Shown: piece by piece, positions 56,789-64,000 of the stretch | Layout: the number at the start of each line of letters is the position of its first letter | How positions within the stretch are numbered: position 1 is the stretch's first letter | Assembly: GCA_963662525.1 (NCBI GenBank) | Contig: OY759717.1 | Location: 2,790,001 to 2,854,000, forward strand | Reading direction: 5' to 3' | DNA: 64,000 nt | From: CAZSDU01 sp963662525 | Lineage (GTDB): Bacteria > Bacteroidota > Bacteroidia > Bacteroidales > FEN-979 | Program-made: the position numbers and the translations under genes | The notes under the pieces: model-generated | Database searches by the model: none | What the model was told of the DNA's origin: nothing | Seen by the model: the letters and a program-made list of their open reading frames with translations, nothing else

Positions 56789-58939
56789 ATGTACGAAAAA
56801 TATACTGAAATTATCGCTGCGGAAATGAATCTGGCAGCAAAATCTGTTCTGAATACAGTTATGCTGCTCGAAAGCGGAGCTACCATTCCTTTTATTGCAC
56901 GTTACCGGAAAGAAATGACCGGAAGCATGGATGAAGTAGTTATCAGTAACATCCGTAACCGCCTGAATCAATTAAAAGAATTGGATACCCGTCGAGAAGT
57001 CATCATCAAATCCCTGACAGAACAGGAAAAACTGAGTCCTGAACTCGAAGCGGCAATTCAAGCGGCAGCGACGATGACCGAACTGGAAGATATTTACCTG
57101 CCTTACCGTCCAAAGCGGAAAACCCGGGCCAGTATGGCCAGAGAAAAGGGACTGGAACCCCTGGCAGAAATTATCTTTTCACAGAAATATGATGATGTTG
57201 AAGACAGAGCTGCTGAATTCATTGATGAAAAAAAAGGTGTGAAAAATTCCGGAGAAGCTATACAGGGTGCTTCTGACATCATTGCAGAATGGGTCAATGA
57301 GCATCTTTATGCACGGAAAAGGATGCGGAACCTTTTTCAGAGGGAGTCTGTATTCAGTGTAAAAGTCGTGAAAGGCAAAGAACTGGAAGGCGCCAATTAC
57401 CAGGCCTATTTTAATCATCATGAACCTTTCTGGAAAGCACCTTCACACCGGGTTCTTGCCATTCTTCGCGGGGAAGCGGAAGGTTTCCTGCGCGCTTCCA
57501 TCGATGTGGATGATCATAAGGCCCATGAAATTCTGGATAAAATTTTCATCAAAGGAAGAAATGCTTCTTCAACAATGGTAAAAAGTGCCATCGCTGATTC
57601 CTGTAAACGCTTGCTATTTCCATCCATGGAAACAGAACTGAGGCAATGGGCCAAAGAAAAAGCAGATGTGGAAGCCATCAGGGTATTTACAGAGAATCTT
57701 CGTCAATTATTGCTAGCCCCTCCACTTGGACAAAAAAACGTACTCGCCATTGATCCGGGTTTCCGTACCGGCTGCAAATTGGTTTGTCTTGACCGGCAGG
57801 GAAAACTGGTTCATAATGAGACTATCTTTCCTCATCCGCCACAAAATGAAGTTAAAGAGGCCATCCATAAAATCAAAAGTCTTGTCAATGCTTATAAGAT
57901 AGAGGCCATTGCCATTGGTAACGGAACTGCAGGAAGAGAAACCGAGCGTTTAGTCCGCTCCATCCCTTTTGAAAAAGATATTCTTGCCCTCGTCGTCAAT
58001 GAAAGCGGTGCTTCCGTATATTCCGCATCCCCGGTGGCCCGCAAGGAATTTCCCGATTATGATATCACTGTACGCGGGGCTGTTTCGATCGGCCGTCGTC
58101 TGATGGATCCCCTGGCAGAACTTGTTAAAATTGATCCCAAATCCATTGGTGTTGGGCAGTACCAGCATGATGTAGACCAGAATGCTTTGCAAAAAAGCCT
58201 TGAAGATACGGTAGTGAGCTGCGTCAATAAAGTTGGAGTAGAGGTCAATACAGCCAGTGAGGAATTGCTCACCTATGTTTCCGGCCTCGGTCCCGGACTG
58301 GCAAAAAATATCATAGACTACCGGAATGAACAAGGGCCATTTACATCCAGGACGGAATTTCGCAAAGTTGCCCGTTTTGGGGATAAAGCATTTGAGCAGT
58401 CAGCGGGATTTCTTCGAATCAGGGATGCAAGTCATCCCCTTGACCGGTCTGCCGTTCACCCGGAATCTTATCATGTTGTCGATCGTATGGCAAAAAAACT
58501 GAATTGTACGGTCAACGACCTGATAGAAAAGGCAGGATTGAGGATCCAGATTAAACTGGATGATTTCGTTGATGATAAAGTAGGAATGCCGACCTTACAG
58601 GATATCCTTCAGGAGCTGGCCAAGCCAGGTCGGGATCCCCGTCAGCAGTTTGAAATGTTTGAATTTGATAAAAATGTTCATTCCATGGATGATCTGAGAA
58701 AAGGGATGAGGTTGCCGGGAATCGTGACAAACATAACCAATTTTGGTGCTTTTGTAGATATCGGGGTACACCAGGATGGTCTTGTTCATATCAGCCAGAT
58801 TGCCGACCGTTATGTTAAAGATCCCAACGATGTTCTAAAACTCAATCAGAAAGTCATGGTGGAAGTGACTGAAATTGATATCCTGAGAAAGAGGATTCAA
58901 CTTACCATGAAGGGAATCAATACTAAGCGGGAGGAATAA
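56789..58939 (+). CDS. tex: Tex-family RNA-binding protein
   Basis: A 716-residue Tex protein: helical N-terminus with IPFIARYRKEMTGSMDE, a YqgF/RNase H-like core (VLAIDPGFRTGCKLV), helix-hairpin-helix part (LGPGLAKNIIDYR) and a C-terminal S1 domain (GMRLPGIVTNITNFGAFVDI). Members bind nucleic acids and affect transcription. Size and order are standard. Confidence 0.96.
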   Translation: MYEKYTEIIAAEMNLAAKSVLNTVMLLESGATIPFIARYRKEMTGSMDEVVISNIRNRLNQLKELDTRREVIIKSLTEQEKLSPELEAAIQAAATMTELEDIYLPYRPKRKTRASMAREKGLEPLAEIIFSQKYDDVEDRAAEFIDEKKGVKNSGEAIQGASDIIAEWVNEHLYARKRMRNLFQRESVFSVKVVKGKELEGANYQAYFNHHEPFWKAPSHRVLAILRGEAEGFLRASIDVDDHKAHEILDKIFIKGRNASSTMVKSAIADSCKRLLFPSMETELRQWAKEKADVEAIRVFTENLRQLLLAPPLGQKNVLAIDPGFRTGCKLVCLDRQGKLVHNETIFPHPPQNEVKEAIHKIKSLVNAYKIEAIAIGNGTAGRETERLVRSIPFEKDILALVVNESGASVYSASPVARKEFPDYDITVRGAVSIGRRLMDPLAELVKIDPKSIGVGQYQHDVDQNALQKSLEDTVVSCVNKVGVEVNTASEELLTYVSGLGPGLAKNIIDYRNEQGPFTSRTEFRKVARFGDKAFEQSAGFLRIRDASHPLDRSAVHPESYHVVDRMAKKLNCTVNDLIEKAGLRIQIKLDDFVDDKVGMPTLQDILQELAKPGRDPRQQFEMFEFDKNVHSMDDLRKGMRLPGIVTNITNFGAFVDIGVHQDGLVHISQIADRYVKDPNDVLKLNQKVMVEVTEIDILRKRIQLTMKGINTKREE

Positions 58940-58960
58940 ACGTTATTCAGGATTGACAGT

Positions 58961-58988
58961 GTCCAACAACCAATGTCCAGCAACCAAT
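58961..58988. repeat. 14-bp tandem repeat overlapping a start codon
   Basis: GTCCAACAACCAAT and GTCCAGCAACCAAT (58961-58974, 58975-58988), starting 21 bp after the tex stop. The second copy supplies the first two bases of the ATG (58987-58989) of the barrel gene. Confidence 0.75.
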
Positions 58989-59661
58989 GTATAATAAGCT
59001 TATAAAATTTTCACTTTTCCTGTTCTTCGGTTTTGTTTTTTCTGCAGAACTTAATGCCCAGCGCATTCTCGGACAATTTAGTGTGGGGATGAATCTTACC
59101 CAGGTCGATGGAGATGAATTTTATGGATTTCATAAAGTCGGACTCAATATTGGCCCTGGGGTACTGGTTCCATTCGGAAAGAATAAGAAATGGTCGGTGG
59201 GTATGGAGTTGCTATATTCACAGAAAGGGAGCCATCATTCGGGCAGCTCAGATACCACTACCTATAATCTAAAGATCGATTACCTTGAAATTCCCGTTTT
59301 GGTACATTTCACGGATAAAAAGGTAATTTCAGGCGGAGTGGGATTTTCTTATGGGCAACTCATCAACTATAAAGAGACTAAAAATTCATTTTTTGACAGT
59401 TTGTACACCTACCAGAACAGCATGTCGAATTTTGATATCAGTGTGATTGCAGACCTTCAGATCAGGTTGTGGAACAGACTATGGGCAAACCTGCGTTACC
59501 AGTATTCGGTAAAAAGTAATCATACTGTTTTGATCAAGGATTATACAAATACGAAAAACCAATATACCCGGGATCAGTATAATAATGTAATCACCTTACG
59601 ACTCACCTGGGTTTTTAACCAGGAAGTGCCGAAAAAGGCTAAAAAAGTCACAGAAGACTGA
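58987..59661 (+). CDS. Outer-membrane beta-barrel protein (PorT-like fold)
   Basis: A 224-residue protein with a signal peptide (residues 1-25, ending LNAQ) and alternating amphipathic strands ending in NVITLRLTWVF, as in the small outer-membrane barrels of Bacteroidota (PorT/OmpW-like group). Specific function unknown. The start codon lies within a 14-bp repeat. The methyltransferase gene follows after 14 bp. Confidence 0.75.
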   Translation: MYNKLIKFSLFLFFGFVFSAELNAQRILGQFSVGMNLTQVDGDEFYGFHKVGLNIGPGVLVPFGKNKKWSVGMELLYSQKGSHHSGSSDTTTYNLKIDYLEIPVLVHFTDKKVISGGVGFSYGQLINYKETKNSFFDSLYTYQNSMSNFDISVIADLQIRLWNRLWANLRYQYSVKSNHTVLIKDYTNTKNQYTRDQYNNVITLRLTWVFNQEVPKKAKKVTED

Positions 59662-59675
59662 TAAAGAATTGGATT

Positions 59676-60752
59676 ATGCTATTTCTCGGAGATGAAGAAA
59701 GCAGGAACTGGAACGAACTAGGTTTTCGGGTGGTAAGTTCCGGTGGTAAGCTTGTTCCCGTTGAGGGTTCAATTCGTCCGGGTCTGTTGCCAGCCTTTCA
59801 TTATTATGTTGGAACTCTTCTTCTGTCGAAGAGCATGAATCAACCTGGTTGGGATTGGATCACTACCGGAATGGCCGGAGAGCAGGGTGGATTGTTTTCG
59901 AATGCATTTCTGGCAAGTTACCTGGGTAGAAATAACGGGAAATTAATGATCCCTGAAACAATCTTTGCTGACCCTGCTCCTTACATTCATTTTTCGGGAA
60001 CTCCAGTATTGCTTGAGTCACGGGTCAGTTTTCGTGCCCATTGTGTGCACACGCTTCCTCAATATACCAGACCATTAAAGATCATGGATATTGGCTGTGG
60101 GCATGGCCAGGTGCTGGTTGATCTTTTACTTGAATTACGTAAATCAGGAAACATCGGAGCTGTCGGGGAAATTTTGCTGATCGACCCTTCGGAAGCGATG
60201 CTTAATATGGCCAGGGAGAATGTAGCACGGTCATTTCCCGAAGCTGTGGTCAGGATTTCGCAGACAAGAATTGAAGCACTATCCGATTCAATGGACGGGC
60301 ACTATGACATTGCTCTTGCATCACTGGCTTATCACCATATGCCCTATGAGAGCAAGTTATTTCACCTTCGAAAGCTGAAGCACCATATTGGCTGTTTTAT
60401 CCTCTTTGAACTGGATGCTAATAATGATTCTCCGGATATCTATTCTCCGGACCTTGCACTTTCGGTATATCAATCCTACGGGGCCATGATGGATTTCGTA
60501 TTTGCCCATGATGCTCCGGTGGAACTGGCGATTTCAAGCATCGACAGGTTCTTGATGTCAGAAGCCATCTATTTTTTTACCGAGCCAAGAGGGAAACGAA
60601 GTGATTACCATATGCTGAGATCACAATGGCATCAGGTTTTTCACGAAGGCCTTGGAAAAAACTTCAGTTGCCTTTGCGATTCTACCTGCTTTGGCAATGA
60701 AAACATGGGATTATTTACTATGATATATGCTGATCTCAGAAAATCCGCTTAA
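59676..60752 (+). CDS. Class I SAM-dependent methyltransferase
   Basis: A 358-residue protein. Residues 1-125 have no recognisable domain. Residues about 135-240 are a Rossmann methyltransferase with IMDIGCGHGQVLVDLLLEL, an acidic LIDPSEAMLNMA second strand and DIALASLAYHHMPY. The C-terminal 100 residues are unassigned. The substrate is unknown. The end overlaps the convergent NlpC/P60 gene by 17 bp. Confidence 0.75.
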   Translation: MLFLGDEESRNWNELGFRVVSSGGKLVPVEGSIRPGLLPAFHYYVGTLLLSKSMNQPGWDWITTGMAGEQGGLFSNAFLASYLGRNNGKLMIPETIFADPAPYIHFSGTPVLLESRVSFRAHCVHTLPQYTRPLKIMDIGCGHGQVLVDLLLELRKSGNIGAVGEILLIDPSEAMLNMARENVARSFPEAVVRISQTRIEALSDSMDGHYDIALASLAYHHMPYESKLFHLRKLKHHIGCFILFELDANNDSPDIYSPDLALSVYQSYGAMMDFVFAHDAPVELAISSIDRFLMSEAIYFFTEPRGKRSDYHMLRSQWHQVFHEGLGKNFSCLCDSTCFGNENMGLFTMIYADLRKSA

Positions 60753-61545
60753 TCAGTCGAAGTTTATAGGTATACTGCTGAAGGTCGGCATTAAAGATCC
60801 CTTCATGGTCCAGGGAGTCGATTCTGACTTTTCCGGAAGCATGCAGTATCCTCGTCCGGTCGATAAGTAAGCCGACATGGGTAATATTTCCTTCTTCATT
60901 ATCGAAAAAAGCCACATCCCCGGGCTCAGCTTCATCCAGTAAACTGACTACTTCGCCTTGCCCGGCCTGCTGAGAAGCATCACGCAGCATTTTTATTTTT
61001 CTTAGTTTAAATACCATTTGGATCAATCCGGAACAATCGATTCCGAAAGGAGTCCTTCCACCCCATAAATATGGAGCATGCAGGAATACCATGGCATCAT
61101 GGACCATGGCCTGCTTTATATCATTGAGTTCCTGTGGAGATTCGATTTCTTCAAGTTCTGACACATTGCTGACCTGCCCATCGTAAACATAGCTTTGATC
61201 CTTGACGGAGAACCTGAACTCTTCAATCCCGGGAAGCGAACTTCCAATAACAATAGGGAAAACTGTTTTTTTTGTCTCGTTAGAAATCAGTTGAACAAGG
61301 TCAAGACTGCAGGGGGTTTCCATATTGGATAAGGCAATAAATCCTTCTTCATCCAAGGTCGAATGTTGCTTTTCTTCAATCCATCCTTCATAATCATCGT
61401 AGCTGAGTTTTATTTTCAGCCAGTTAGCATCTGTTTCAAGAACCCTGTAAAGTTCTCCGAAAAGAAGCTGAGTGACCATCTCTGTGCGGTGATTTGGTTC
61501 CAGCCGGACGGAAACAATACTATGCAGACAAATTCCAAATTCCAT
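60736..61545 (-). CDS. NlpC/P60 peptidoglycan peptidase with SH3 domain
   Basis: A 269-residue cysteine peptidase. Residues 1-65 form an SH3b-like domain (LLFGELYRVLETDANWLKI), a middle domain follows, and the C-terminal NlpC/P60 domain has the catalytic Cys in FGIDCSGLIQMVF and His in ITHVGLLID. Members cut D-Glu-meso-DAP bonds in stem peptides. No signal peptide is visible at the start MEFGICLHS, as in recycling enzymes of the YkfC type, which act in the cytoplasm. Confidence 0.9.
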   Translation of the reverse strand: MEFGICLHSIVSVRLEPNHRTEMVTQLLFGELYRVLETDANWLKIKLSYDDYEGWIEEKQHSTLDEEGFIALSNMETPCSLDLVQLISNETKKTVFPIVIGSSLPGIEEFRFSVKDQSYVYDGQVSNVSELEEIESPQELNDIKQAMVHDAMVFLHAPYLWGGRTPFGIDCSGLIQMVFKLRKIKMLRDASQQAGQGEVVSLLDEAEPGDVAFFDNEEGNITHVGLLIDRTRILHASGKVRIDSLDHEGIFNADLQQYTYKLRLIKRIF

Positions 61546-61569
61546 AAAAGAGAGTATTTAGTGAAGTAT

Positions 61570-61577
61570 CAAAGATA
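61570..61577 (-). promoter_or_regulatory. -7 box of the NlpC/P60 gene
   Basis: TATCTTTG on the minus strand, 25 bp before the ATG at 61545. No clear -33 element. Confidence 0.45.
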
Positions 61578-61590
61578 TTAAAAGTATTTG

Positions 61591-61803
61591 TCATCCGTCA
61601 TGCATGATCCTGCAACTTATCTCATGTTTCATTTCTTTATCCCGTATTTCTTTCTTCAGATCTTTCAAGGCACATCCGCTAATTGAAGATGCACATCCAT
61701 CGCAGTTATGTGTAGGCTTGATGAAAAAATTCCATAACCTGAAACCGGTAATAGACAAGGCAGTCAGAACAATGATTCCGGTAATCCAGTATTGCCAGTT
61801 CAT
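61591..61803 (-). CDS. FeoB-associated Cys-rich membrane protein
   Basis: A 70-residue protein with one membrane helix (residues 6-27) and a Cys-rich tail (CDGCASSISGC, then a late Cys), typical of the small proteins found behind feoB. It starts 1 bp after feoB. It may support iron transport at the membrane. The last residues and stop lie in a CCGTCA-type repeat shared with the end of the ABC gene. Confidence 0.85.
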   Translation of the reverse strand: MNWQYWITGIIVLTALSITGFRLWNFFIKPTHNCDGCASSISGCALKDLKKEIRDKEMKHEISCRIMHDG

Positions 61804-61804
61804 G

Positions 61805-64000
61805 TCATGATAGGAATAGTAATCCGGTTTGATAAACCGCGAAAGAAACCAGCCAGGCCAGTACAGTCGTATATATAATTAGGAACAATGCCCACTTCCA
61901 GTGACCCGACTCCCGGTTTACAGTAGCTATAACTGCAACACATGGCATGTAGATCAGGATAAACAGCAAATAAGAAATGCCGACAAGAGGAGTAAATACT
62001 TTTTGTCCCTTTCCGGGTCCTTGATTGTAAGTTTCCGACCGGATCTGCGAACTCAGGCTGTTTTTCTTTCCTGTTTCCTGATAATGGTTGGTTCCATATA
62101 GTACACCCATGGTACTGACCACAACCTCCTTGGCGGCAGCGCCTGTAATCAGACTGACACCCATTCTCCAATCAAAACCAAGGGGCTGAATGATGGGTTC
62201 TATACTTCTTCCGATTTTACTGATATATGATTGTTGAAGCCTTTCCTCCGGACTTACCTTGCTGCCTGCCGGAAAATATTCAAATGCCCAGATCAGGATT
62301 ACAGCGATCAGAATAATTCCACCCATTTTCCTCAGATATTGCTGTCCTTTTTCCCACATATGCCGCATGATAACTCTGAATGTTGGCATCCGGTAAGGGG
62401 GAAGTTCCATGACAAAGGGAGCCTCTTTGCTTCTAAATATTATTTTTTTAAAGACCAGGGATATAATCACAGCCAGTAATATTCCCGTTATGTAAAGACA
62501 AAAAATCACAAGACCAGCATGTTTTGGAAATATTGCTCCAGTGATCAGAATGTAAACGGGAAGCCTTGCACTGCATGACATAAACGGGTTGATCAGCATC
62601 GTGAGCAGGCGGTCATTTTTATCTTTCAGGGTCCGGGTAACCATAATGGCCGGTACGTTACACCCGAATCCCATGATGAGGGGGATAAAAGATTGTCCAT
62701 GTAGTCCCATTTTATGCATTAGCTTATCCATGATGAAGGCTGCTCTGGCCATATATCCTGTATCTTCCATCAGGGAGATGAAAAGGAAAAGGATGAGGAT
62801 ATTGGGGAGAAAAATAATTACACTGCCAACTCCGTTAATAATTCCATCGATCAGAAGATCTCTCAGGGGACCTGATGGAATCATTTGGCTGATTTGTCCT
62901 CCAAACCATCCAACGAGCAGCTCGATCCAGGATTTTGGATATTCTCCCAGGGAAAAAGTTGCCTGAAACATCACGAAAAGAAAAAGCAAAAAAATTGGAA
63001 ATCCAAGAATCCTGCTGGTCAGAAAACGGTCGATGCGTTCACTGTATGTCTTCTCCGTTCTCGAATTCTCATTGACTTTCATGGTCTCTTTCAAAGCTCC
63101 AGCAATGAAACCGTATTTGGCATCGGTGATCAGTGTTGCTGAATCTTCTTTAAAATTTGTTTCCAGTAAATGAATTTCCCTGGTGGCAATCTGCAGGATT
63201 AATTCGAAATTTTTCCGGTTTTTCATCCGGTCAATCGCTTCAACATCCTTTTCCAGTAATTTAATACTGAAATAACGTGAGGAAATCAAATCGGTCAGTT
63301 CGGCATCTTGCCTGATCACTTCCTGTATCTTGCTGATTGATTTCTCAATATCCTGGCCATAATGAATATGCACATGTCGAACCTGGGGGTCACGGTCTTC
63401 ATAAACCTCAATAATACGATCAAACAAACTACTGATTCCTTCTCCCCTGGAACTCACTGTGGGAATAACGGGAATACCGAAAAGCTTACCAAGCGCATCG
63501 CAATCCAGCACATGTCCCTGCTTCCCAAATTCATCATACATGTTCAGGGCGATCACAACCCTGATGTCCATGTCGATCAGTTGGGTAGTAAGGTAAAGGT
63601 TGCGTTCCAGGTTGGAGGCATCCACGACATTCACCACAATATCCGGGAATTTATCAACAATATGCCGGCGTACAAATAGTTCCTCAGGTGAATAGGCGGA
63701 AAGGGAATAAGTCCCGGGAAGATCGGTAATGTTAAAAGTATAGCCACTCTGCAGGTACGTAGCCTCTTTGGATTCCACGGTGACACCGCTGAAATTCCCT
63801 ACTCGTTCATGAGAACCAGAGGCGACATTGAAAAGTGTCGTTTTTCCGCAATTTGGGTTACCCACCAGGGCAATATCGATCGTTTTTTCTTTATCCCCTG
63901 AATTCTGAACGGGTATCACCTCCTGATATGTGCTATTAAAATCATTATTTAAGGTCAGGTTATTTGCTTCCTGAAAGATCTCACCTGGAGCAACGATCTC
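61805..64000 (-). CDS. feoB: Ferrous iron transporter FeoB (N-terminus beyond window)
   Basis: At least 731 codons in one frame, open to the right edge. G-protein domain: GNPNCGKTTLF (G1), DLPGTYSLSAY (G3), NMYDE (G4); then about eight membrane helices with the two Gate motifs (SCSARLPVYIL and GFGCNVPAIMVTRTL). FeoB moves Fe2+ into the cytoplasm. The only possible start inside the window is a GTG at 63917-63919, with AGGAG directly against it, too close to act as a ribosome site. The frame upstream is open for 27 more codons, so a longer N-terminus, such as a fused FeoA domain as in many Bacteroidota, is likely. Confidence 0.93.
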   Translation of the reverse strand, partial: EIVAPGEIFQEANNLTLNNDFNSTYQEVIPVQNSGDKEKTIDIALVGNPNCGKTTLFNVASGSHERVGNFSGVTVESKEATYLQSGYTFNITDLPGTYSLSAYSPEELFVRRHIVDKFPDIVVNVVDASNLERNLYLTTQLIDMDIRVVIALNMYDEFGKQGHVLDCDALGKLFGIPVIPTVSSRGEGISSLFDRIIEVYEDRDPQVRHVHIHYGQDIEKSISKIQEVIRQDAELTDLISSRYFSIKLLEKDVEAIDRMKNRKNFELILQIATREIHLLETNFKEDSATLITDAKYGFIAGALKETMKVNENSRTEKTYSERIDRFLTSRILGFPIFLLFLFVMFQATFSLGEYPKSWIELLVGWFGGQISQMIPSGPLRDLLIDGIINGVGSVIIFLPNILILFLFISLMEDTGYMARAAFIMDKLMHKMGLHGQSFIPLIMGFGCNVPAIMVTRTLKDKNDRLLTMLINPFMSCSARLPVYILITGAIFPKHAGLVIFCLYITGILLAVIISLVFKKIIFRSKEAPFVMELPPYRMPTFRVIMRHMWEKGQQYLRKMGGIILIAVILIWAFEYFPAGSKVSPEERLQQSYISKIGRSIEPIIQPLGFDWRMGVSLITGAAAKEVVVSTMGVLYGTNHYQETGKKNSLSSQIRSETYNQGPGKGQKVFTPLVGISYLLFILIYMPCVAVIATVNRESGHWKWALFLIIYTTVLAWLVSFAVYQTGLLFLS

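Overview
The window reads as a chromosome segment of a Bacteroidota bacterium, most likely an anaerobic member of the Bacteroidales or a related order. Supporting signs are a fused LpxC-FabZ enzyme, the type IX secretion regulator PorX, a kelch protein with a T9SS sorting tail, fused E1 alpha-beta 2-oxoacid dehydrogenase, Bacteroidota-style promoters (TTTG, then TAnnTTTG), and weak or absent Shine-Dalgarno sites. Anaerobic metabolism is suggested by rubrerythrin and rubredoxin, ferredoxin-dependent 2-oxoacid oxidoreductase, a glycyl radical decarboxylase and FeoB. Coding density is high. No gap exceeds 300 bases, and I see no tRNA, rRNA, CRISPR array, insertion sequence or prophage.

Layout. 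1-3.0 kb: partial mnmD and a fused 2-oxoacid dehydrogenase E1. 3.0-4.1 kb: a chagasin-like protease inhibitor and a ParE-type toxin-antitoxin pair. 4.2-6.2 kb: peroxide and oxygen defence (rubrerythrin, rubredoxin, thiol glutathione peroxidase, peroxiredoxin). 6.2-9.1 kb: an AsmA-like protein. 9.1-11.9 kb: a four-subunit 2-oxoacid:ferredoxin oxidoreductase operon. 12-13.4 kb: two poorly known envelope proteins. 13.5-17.9 kb: an amino-acid decarboxylase, a GadC-like antiporter and a potassium channel, resembling an acid-stress module. 17.9-24.0 kb: an aminotransferase, then hpdBCA (4-hydroxyphenylacetate decarboxylase, which makes p-cresol) preceded by an Mpv17/PMP22 membrane protein. 24-26 kb: kelch/T9SS protein and YqgE.

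26-29.6 kb carries the most unusual locus: a MurL epimerase followed by a MurD-type ligase fused in frame to a signal-peptide-like segment, a GH73 glucosaminidase and two LysM repeats. 29.6-36.4 kb: a large propeller-like membrane protein, rnhB, a membrane protein, purD and a glycosyltransferase. 36.5-42.6 kb: surface polysaccharide genes (flippase, two tandem Wzz proteins, O-antigen ligase/polymerase, a KAS III-type enzyme). 42.6-50.2 kb: a second lpxD, efp, an FkbM methyltransferase, and the HD hydrolase-lpxD-lpxC/fabZ-lpxA-ABC run for lipid A. 50.3-58.9 kb: porX, tsaE, an alanine dehydrogenase-like gene, aroB, aroA, a LutA-like protein and tex. 59-64 kb: an outer-membrane barrel, a methyltransferase, an NlpC/P60 hydrolase, and feoB with its small Cys-rich partner.

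A second theme is short tandem repeats of 7 or 8 bp that recur between genes and mostly touch or lie just beyond stop codons. One array of the same heptamer family lies inside the mnmD reading frame, another brackets a 20-bp palindromic element, and two supply the last codons and stop of a protein.
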